Shown: piece after piece, positions 59,688-64,000 of the stretch
Position numbering within the stretch: the stretch's first letter is position 1
Layout: every line of letters begins with the position of its first letter
From: Chryseobacterium sp. Leaf201
GTDB lineage: Bacteria; Bacteroidota; Bacteroidia; Flavobacteriales; Weeksellaceae
Assembly: GCF_001421435.1 (NCBI RefSeq)
Contig: NZ_LMKA01000079.1
Coordinates: 59,670-123,669, forward strand
Length of the DNA: 64,000 bases
Direction: 5' to 3'
Position numbers and translations under genes: made by a program
The notes under the pieces: generated by a model
What the model saw: only the letters and a program-made list of their open reading frames with translations
Databases searched by the model: none
What the model was told of the DNA's origin: nothing

Positions 59688-61076
59688 TTGGAAGAATATT
59701 TTGGAAATGAACTTGTAAAAAAGTTCGAGGAAATGATGGAAAATAATGATGAATTCTACTTTGATACAGAAGAGTTAGAAGACATTATTGTTTACTATCT
59801 GGAGCTGGGAGACTTCAATTATGCCGATACGGCAGTGAATTACGGTCTGAAGCTCCACCCCAATTCTTTAGATATCAAGATCAAAAAACTTGAAATTCTT
59901 CTGGAATGGGAAGATTATAATACGGCGAAGGAGCTGATCAGCGAGCTGAAAGGTTCTTCTATGGAAAACACAGACTTTCTGGTTTGCTACGCAAAGTATT
60001 ATTCGAATTTAGGAAATCCCAGAAAAGCCATAGACATCTGTAAAAAAGCCCTGGAACTGAAAGAAGAAGAAAACTTCCTTCATAATTTCATTGCAGATGA
60101 ATATGTAAATCTCGGAGACCCTTTTAACGCTCTTAAACATTACAGGAAAGCCCTTTCAGAAGATCCTACCGATGATTATTCGCTGGAGAACTGTATGATC
60201 TGCTTTTCGGACCTGAATAAGAACGATGAGGCAATTGCCTTTCTTAATGAATACCTGGACGAATATGCTTATTCCGAAGTTGCCTGGTTTGAGTACGGAC
60301 AGTTCTATTTCAACAGAAAAAATTACGAAGAAGCCATTAAGGGGTATGATTACCTGTTGGCCATCAATTCAAGTTCCGTTGGAGTGTATGCAAATAAAGC
60401 AGCCTGTTACGAAGCATTAGGGCAGTATAAAAAAGCCATTGAAGTGTATGAGGAAATGCTGGAGCTGGAATATACCAAAGCCTTTACATTTTATAAAATC
60501 GGGCTTTGTTATAAAGCTTTAAAACAGCCTATCATAGCTTTGAATGCATTCCAGAAATCATTGAGGGAAGATCCTCAGTTTTACCTGGCCATGATGGAGC
60601 AGTCTTACCTGTATGAAGAAATGGGCGGCATGACGGAAGCTTTACATTTTGCCAAAGAAGCAACCCACCTGAATGAGGGCAATCTGGATTACCAGAAAAG
60701 ACTGGCCTTTTTATTTATTGATTCCGGGAAGTTTGAAGAAAGTCTTTCCTGCCTTAAAAAGCTGGTGGAGGCTGAGCCTACACGGTTTTATAACTGGTAT
60801 GCCTACTCTGAGGTACTGATGCTTTTGGGAGAGTACGAAGAAGCGATTATTTTACTGAATAAAGCCGTAAAGGCGCATCACAGGGCAGAATTGTTTTACC
60901 AATTAAGCAACTGTTACCTTAACCTCAAAGATCAGGAAAAAGGCAAAGAATCATTGCTTAAAGCTTTGGAACTGGATCCTTCACTTGTATCTGATATGCA
61001 GAAGAAATATCCTTTTATCAGGGATGAAGTGAAGAAAGTAAAGGCAAAGGCGAAAAAGAAAAACTCAGAAGGTTAG
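59688..61076 (+). CDS. Tetratricopeptide-repeat protein
   Basis: This 462 aa soluble protein consists almost entirely of TPR repeats (for example GNPRKAIDICKKALEL, NALKHYRKALSEDPTDDYS, NYEEAIKGYDYLLAINSS, GQYKKAIEVYEEMLELEY). It is a protein-interaction scaffold of unknown partner. I use the TTG at 59688 because the reading begins EEYFGNELVKKF right after it; the next ATG codons would cut a helix. The C-terminus is basic (EVKKVKAKAKKKNSE). Two hairpins downstream end the transcript. Confidence 0.88.
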   Translation: MEEYFGNELVKKFEEMMENNDEFYFDTEELEDIIVYYLELGDFNYADTAVNYGLKLHPNSLDIKIKKLEILLEWEDYNTAKELISELKGSSMENTDFLVCYAKYYSNLGNPRKAIDICKKALELKEEENFLHNFIADEYVNLGDPFNALKHYRKALSEDPTDDYSLENCMICFSDLNKNDEAIAFLNEYLDEYAYSEVAWFEYGQFYFNRKNYEEAIKGYDYLLAINSSSVGVYANKAACYEALGQYKKAIEVYEEMLELEYTKAFTFYKIGLCYKALKQPIIALNAFQKSLREDPQFYLAMMEQSYLYEEMGGMTEALHFAKEATHLNEGNLDYQKRLAFLFIDSGKFEESLSCLKKLVEAEPTRFYNWYAYSEVLMLLGEYEEAIILLNKAVKAHHRAELFYQLSNCYLNLKDQEKGKESLLKALELDPSLVSDMQKKYPFIRDEVKKVKAKAKKKNSEG

Positions 61077-61085
61077 AATAATAAA

Positions 61086-61113
61086 AGCCTGAAGTAAACA
61101 TTACATTCAGGCT
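61086..61113 (+). terminator. Hairpin after the TPR gene
   Basis: AGCCTGAA-GTAA (61086-61097) pairs with TTAC-A-TTCAGGCT (61101-61113), with one bulged base. No T-run follows, so it may only protect the 3' end. Confidence 0.5.
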
Positions 61114-61140
61114 GATCTATTATCTTATCTTTAATAAAGA

Positions 61141-61172
61141 AAACAATCCTGCAGAAGGCTGCAGGATTGTTT
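61141..61172 (+). terminator. Intrinsic terminator
   Basis: AAACAATCCTGCAG (61141-61154) and CTGCAGGATTGTTT (61159-61172) form a perfect 14-bp stem with an AAGG loop, followed by further T. It could work for both converging transcripts. Confidence 0.88.
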
Positions 61173-61286
61173 TTATTTATATTTTTGACACTTTCTGTCG
61201 AGACATTCAAATTTTTATTTACGTTTATATATAGAAGGTGTAATAATTATAAAACTTGATAAAAACTAGTCCCATCGATTGACTTC

Positions 61287-62177
61287 TTATCTGCTTTTTA
61301 TACCTGATTTAGCCCTCAGAAAGACCAGTCCGGCAATAATAACCGCCGTTCCCACAAACTGCAGAACAGACAGCTTCTCACCATCCAGAATACCCCAGGC
61401 AATGGCAACAACCGGCATCAGTAAAGTAACGGTTGAGGCAAACAGAGGCGAAGATACTTTCAGAAGCCTGTAGTTCATCATCATGGCCAGTCCGGTCCCG
61501 AAAACGGACAACAGGCTAACGAACATCAGTCCGATCATCGTATCCCGGTTAAAGCTGAATGTGGAAAAGAATCCGGTAGACGTCAAAGCAAATAGTGAAG
61601 GTAAAAACAGAACAAAAGCAAATACGAAAGCCGATAAAACCGTAGAAGAAACCTCCATTAATTTAGATTTTACGGTTGTTGTACTGATGGCATAACATAA
61701 AGTAGCCGTTAACAGCAAAAGAATCGGAATTAATTTAAAAGATCCGCCCTCACCGTCACCTCCGAAAGCCAGCAGGCAAACTCCGGTAAAACTGATCAGG
61801 GTACCCAGAATCTGCTGTTTTGTGGTTTCAAATTTCCAGATCAGAGCACCTACGACAATCACGAAAATCGGCATCATGGAATTGATGATTCCGGCAATGC
61901 TGCTGCTTACTTCGGTTTCCGCAATCGGAAACAGGAACATCGGAATAAAATTTCCTGTAAATGCTGCCAGCAGCAGCCATTTCAGATGTTTTTTAGGAAA
62001 TAGCTTATATTTTGAAACGGCAACCGGCATTAATATAATCCCGGCAATCAGCACCCTCAATGCACCAACCTGATAAGGATTGAAATGCTCCAGTGATTTT
62101 TTAATCAAAATAAATGATGATCCCCAGATCAGGCTCAGGACAATCAGAAGAACCCATTTTTCTTTATCAGCGTTCAT
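61287..62177 (-). CDS. EamA/DMT-family transporter
   Basis: This 296 aa polytopic protein has ten hydrophobic segments and two EamA repeats. The first has LSLIWGSSFILIKKSLEHFNPYQVGALRVLIAGIILMP, and the second ends with TVTLLMPVVAIAWGILDGEKLSVLQFVGTAVIIAGLVFL. Members export amino acids or other small metabolites. The start at 62177 overlaps the end of aat by 11 bases, so both are translated from one mRNA. Confidence 0.93.
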   Translation of the reverse strand: MNADKEKWVLLIVLSLIWGSSFILIKKSLEHFNPYQVGALRVLIAGIILMPVAVSKYKLFPKKHLKWLLLAAFTGNFIPMFLFPIAETEVSSSIAGIINSMMPIFVIVVGALIWKFETTKQQILGTLISFTGVCLLAFGGDGEGGSFKLIPILLLLTATLCYAISTTTVKSKLMEVSSTVLSAFVFAFVLFLPSLFALTSTGFFSTFSFNRDTMIGLMFVSLLSVFGTGLAMMMNYRLLKVSSPLFASTVTLLMPVVAIAWGILDGEKLSVLQFVGTAVIIAGLVFLRAKSGIKSR

Positions 62178-62817
62178 TGTTTCGGTGTAAAATTTTCAGA
62201 AATTCCCTTTTGGGAATCATCTTAGCGCCGAGGCTTTCCAGATGATCGGTGTGCGACTGGCAGTCGATAAGCTCCAGGTCATTTTTATGTGTTTCAACAA
62301 AATGGATAAACCCTGCTTTTGAGGCATTGCTTACTTTGGCAAACATACTTTCCCCACAAAACATATTCCCGATCTGCAGTCCGTAAAATCCGCCTACCAA
62401 TTCATCATTCTGCCAAACTTCGACGCTTTTTGCCAGTCCGTATTTGTGAAGCTGAATAAAGGATTCCATCAGCCCGTCAGACAGCCAGGTTCCCTCCTGC
62501 CCCTTCCTGCTGATTTCCTGACAGTTTTTAATCACTTCTGTAAAATTCCGGTTTTCCGAAAATGTAAAATCACCCCGGTTAAGGATTTTCCGCATTGACT
62601 TCGAAACCTTTAATTCCGCAGGAACCAGGACGAATCTCGGATCAGGGCACCACCAGAGAATTTCCTCCCCGGGATTGTACCAGGGGAAAATACCCAATTG
62701 ATAAGCAAACCAGATCCGTTCTACCGACAGGTCTCCGCCGAAAGCAATAATCCCTTCATGACCGTCATAAAGTTCAGGATCGGGAAATGAAATCTCGTTG
62801 TTGTCCAGCCGAACCAT
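62167..62817 (-). CDS. aat: Leucyl/phenylalanyl-tRNA-protein transferase Aat
   Basis: This 216 aa enzyme adds Leu or Phe to N-terminal Arg or Lys of proteins, marking them for ClpAP in the N-degron pathway. Hallmarks are FPDPELYDGHEGIIAFGGDLSVERIWFAYQLGIFPWYNPGEEILWWCPDPRFVL and SVEVWQNDELVGGFYGLQIGNMFCGESMFAKVSNASKAGF. I start at ATG 62817; the upstream ATG at 62838 adds seven residues (GFFFLK) not expected in the family. Note that ClpA and a ClpS adaptor are not in this window. Confidence 0.95.
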   Translation of the reverse strand: MVRLDNNEISFPDPELYDGHEGIIAFGGDLSVERIWFAYQLGIFPWYNPGEEILWWCPDPRFVLVPAELKVSKSMRKILNRGDFTFSENRNFTEVIKNCQEISRKGQEGTWLSDGLMESFIQLHKYGLAKSVEVWQNDELVGGFYGLQIGNMFCGESMFAKVSNASKAGFIHFVETHKNDLELIDCQSHTDHLESLGAKMIPKREFLKILHRNNER

Positions 62818-62874
62818 TTTCAGGAAAAAAAATCCCACTTAGAAAGCAGGATTTATATGTAAGTGTTGTTTTAA

Positions 62875-63252
62875 TTAAAAAGGCAAATCATCATCGTCAT
62901 CACCCGCGAAAGGGTTTTCGTTGGATGCAGAAGATGCAGACTGGGAAGGTGCTGCCTGGGTAGGCTCAGAAGCATTATCGGAAACCTTTTCTACTCTCCA
63001 CCCGGTAATCGAGTTGAAATATTTTGTTTCACCCTGAGGAGAAACCCATTCTCTTCCTCTGATGTTGATTCCTACTTTTACATTTTCACCTTCTTTCAGA
63101 TTATCCAATAAACTGATCTTATCAGATAAAAATTCTATGTTTATCGGCTGCGGATACTGCTCCTGCGTAAGGATAACCATTTCTCTTTTTTGGAAACCGC
63201 TCGCAAATGTCTGAGCATCAAAAAGTTTCTTTACCGTTCCTTGTAATTCCAT
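62875..63252 (-). CDS. DUF3127 protein with SSB-like acidic tail
   Basis: This 125 aa protein carries a DUF3127 domain (GTVKKLFDAQTFASGFQKREMVILTQEQYPQPINIEFLSDKISLL and VKVGINIRGREWVSPQGETKYFNSITGWRVE), which looks like an OB-type fold. A Ser/Ala/Gln-rich linker then leads to the end FAGDDDDDLPF. This last segment closely resembles the C-terminal tip of bacterial SSB (DDDIPF), which docks DNA-processing proteins. It may therefore bind nucleic acid and recruit SSB-binding partners (inference). Confidence 0.88.
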   Translation of the reverse strand: MELQGTVKKLFDAQTFASGFQKREMVILTQEQYPQPINIEFLSDKISLLDNLKEGENVKVGINIRGREWVSPQGETKYFNSITGWRVEKVSDNASEPTQAAPSQSASSASNENPFAGDDDDDLPF

Positions 63253-63350
63253 ATCATATTAATTAACGGTGTAAAAGTAAGAAAATGAAATGTAAAATAA
63301 AGGGTCGGAAATAAAAAATGTAACTTTTTTAATTTTTTTTACTGAAAATT

Positions 63351-63380
63351 TTGGAAGTAAAGGAAAATGTCCTATATTTG
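63351..63380 (+). promoter_or_regulatory. Promoter of the tRNA operon
   Basis: TTG (63351-63353) and TATATTTG (63373-63380) are 19 bases apart, a full match to the Bacteroidetes promoter pattern, 52 bases before the first tRNA. Confidence 0.8.
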
Positions 63381-63432
63381 CACTCACAAAAACGAAGCAA
63401 GCTCTTTAAAATACGACTTCAAAAAAAACAAC

Positions 63433-63514
63433 GCGGATGTGGTGTAATTGGTAGCCACGCCAGACTTAGGATCTGGTGCCGAGAGGCGTGGGGGTTCGAG
63501 TCCCTTCATCCGCA
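63433..63514 (+). tRNA. tRNA-Leu (TAG anticodon)
   Basis: Acceptor stem GCGGATG pairs with CATCCGC (63507-63513). The anticodon loop ACTTAGGAT gives TAG. A long variable arm (GTGCCGAGAGGCGT) and GGTTCGAGTCC T-arm are present. No CCA is encoded directly after the discriminator A. Confidence 0.95.
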
Positions 63515-63520
63515 CTGTAT

Positions 63521-63596
63521 GCGAAAATAGCTCAGCTGGTAGAGCACAACCTTGCCAAGGTTGGGGTCGCGGGTTCGAGTCCCGTTTTTCGCTCCA
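63521..63596 (+). tRNA. tRNA-Gly (GCC anticodon)
   Basis: Acceptor stem GCGAAAA pairs with TTTTCGC (63586-63592). The loop CTTGCCAAG gives GCC. The T-arm GGGTTCGAGTCCC is typical. Discriminator T at 63593 is followed by an encoded CCA (63594-63596). Confidence 0.95.
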
Positions 63597-63602
63597 CGCC
63601 AT

Positions 63603-63686
63603 GCCCTGGTGGTGGAACTGGTAGACACGCAGGACTTAAAATCCTGTGTCCGTAAGGACGTACGGGTTCAAGTCCCGTCTGGGGTA
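63603..63686 (+). tRNA. tRNA-Leu (TAA anticodon)
   Basis: The acceptor stem GCCCTGG pairs with CTGGGGT (63679-63685) using three G-T wobbles. The loop ACTTAAAAT gives TAA. A long variable arm (TGTCCGTAAGGACG) and CGGGTTCAAGTCCCG T-arm are present. Confidence 0.92.
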
Positions 63687-63690
63687 CACA

Positions 63691-63725
63691 AAAAGACTGT
63701 TAATCATTGATTAACAGTCTTTTTT
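63691..63725 (+). terminator. Terminator of the tRNA operon
   Basis: AAAAGACTGTTAATC (63691-63705) and GATTAACAGTCTTTT (63709-63723) form a perfect 15-bp stem with an ATT loop and a T-run. The bases 63727-63902 that follow are AT-rich and hold no gene; a near-tandem AGGTGGTC/AGGGTGGC is at about 63733-63750. Confidence 0.92.
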
Positions 63726-63902
63726 GTTTTAAAAGGTGGTCAAAAGGGTGGCTTTTTTAATTTTCTTATGATATTGTAGCTAACGATATTTTCCAAATTA
63801 TTAATACTAATTAGCATTTATTACAAAGGTTTTCTTTCCATAAAGAATAAATATTTACCTTAAATTGTATAATATAAATGCAAGTAGAATTTATTTCATT
63901 TT

Positions 63903-63947
63903 TTACGGTAATCCATAATAGGAGAAAATTGAATGTAACTATATTTG
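63903..63947 (+). promoter_or_regulatory. Fourth operator-promoter, right edge
   Basis: TTACGG-TAAT-CCATAA (63903-63918) is a palindrome with one mismatch, followed after exactly 21 bases by TATATTTG (63940-63947). This is the same spacing as at 19428 and 23971. A gene likely starts beyond it (candidate ATG at 63987), cut off by the window end. Confidence 0.55.
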
Positions 63948-64000
63948 TAATGCATATATTAATCTTTAAAATGTATATTTCGAACTATGGATGAAAATTT

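Noticed and set aside
63384..63602. 72 aa minus-strand ORF containing RDSNPRPQPWQG and MKGLEPPRL phrases
   Set aside because: It is the complement of the tRNA-Leu and tRNA-Gly genes; such phrases are a well-known false translation of tRNA antisense strands.
1..64000. CRISPR arrays, insertion sequences, prophage
   Set aside because: No regularly spaced repeats, transposase, integrase or phage structural genes were seen anywhere in the window.

Overview
The window looks like a chromosomal segment of a Flavobacteriia member close to Chryseobacterium (Weeksellaceae). The reasons are moderate-to-low GC, SusC/SusD and TonB receptors, GLPGLI, DUF3127 and GH3-type proteins, promoters of the Bacteroidetes type (TAnnTTTG near -7, often TTG near -33), weak ribosome binding sites, and dcw genes whose spacers carry short ATTTATCA-type words. 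All gene names rest on motifs and family resemblance read by eye; no database search was run.

Layout. 1-5010: iron/siderophore uptake block (a truncated TonB receptor, a second TonB receptor, two paralogous PepSY membrane proteins). 5098-7077: ROK sugar kinase and msrA, separated by a repeat-bearing spacer. 7312-12138: a SusD/SusC nutrient-uptake pair on the minus strand. 12467-15452: a secreted PI-PLC-like enzyme and a secreted metallophosphoesterase, convergent. 15527-24639: an accessory region, described below. 24724-26620: GNAT acetyltransferase, engB and an alpha/beta hydrolase. 26893-43502: the dcw cell-division/peptidoglycan cluster in the order mraZ-rsmH-ftsL-ftsI-murE-mraY-murD-ftsW-(80 aa gene)-murG-murC-ftsQ-ftsA-ftsZ, followed by a yqeY gene. 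44417-54688: bacilliredoxin, GH3-like protein, two lipoproteins, two tandem EEP-family proteins, rhomboid, mutL, a DUF1275 protein and a GLPGLI protein. 54818-57263: feoA-feoB-FeoB-associated peptide. 57344-63252: dinD-like, glmM, a TPR protein, an EamA transporter, aat and a DUF3127 protein. 63433-63686: three tRNA genes (Leu-Gly-Leu).

The most unusual part is 15.5-24.6 kb. A lipoprotein-type TPR sensor histidine kinase and a LuxR-like response regulator are followed by a five-gene operon: a 149 aa protein, a 567 aa protein with a glycine-rich membrane hairpin, a 57 aa microprotein, a 174 aa protein, and a Ycf46-like AAA+ ATPase. A 16-bp palindrome (TTACGG-N4-CCGTAA) lies exactly 21 bp upstream of a TACTTTTG -7 element in front of this operon. 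The same arrangement occurs in front of a second small unit (93 aa ORF plus a secreted Ser/Arg-rich, Cys-containing protein). It recurs, slightly degenerate, upstream of the minus-strand gene for a 282 aa membrane protein, and again at the right edge of the window beyond the tRNA genes. My inference is a regulon controlled by the adjacent two-component system, whose output is an AAA+ machine acting with a membrane protein. I cannot assign it to a known system.

Other points worth a look: a three-repeat TGGGN-like MraZ operator that fixes the mraZ start, a MutL that has lost its endonuclease metal-binding motifs, a DUF3127 protein with an SSB-like acidic tail, an FtsZ whose conserved C-terminal peptide is internal, a lysine-rich FtsQ tail, and an unassigned small gene inside the dcw cluster.
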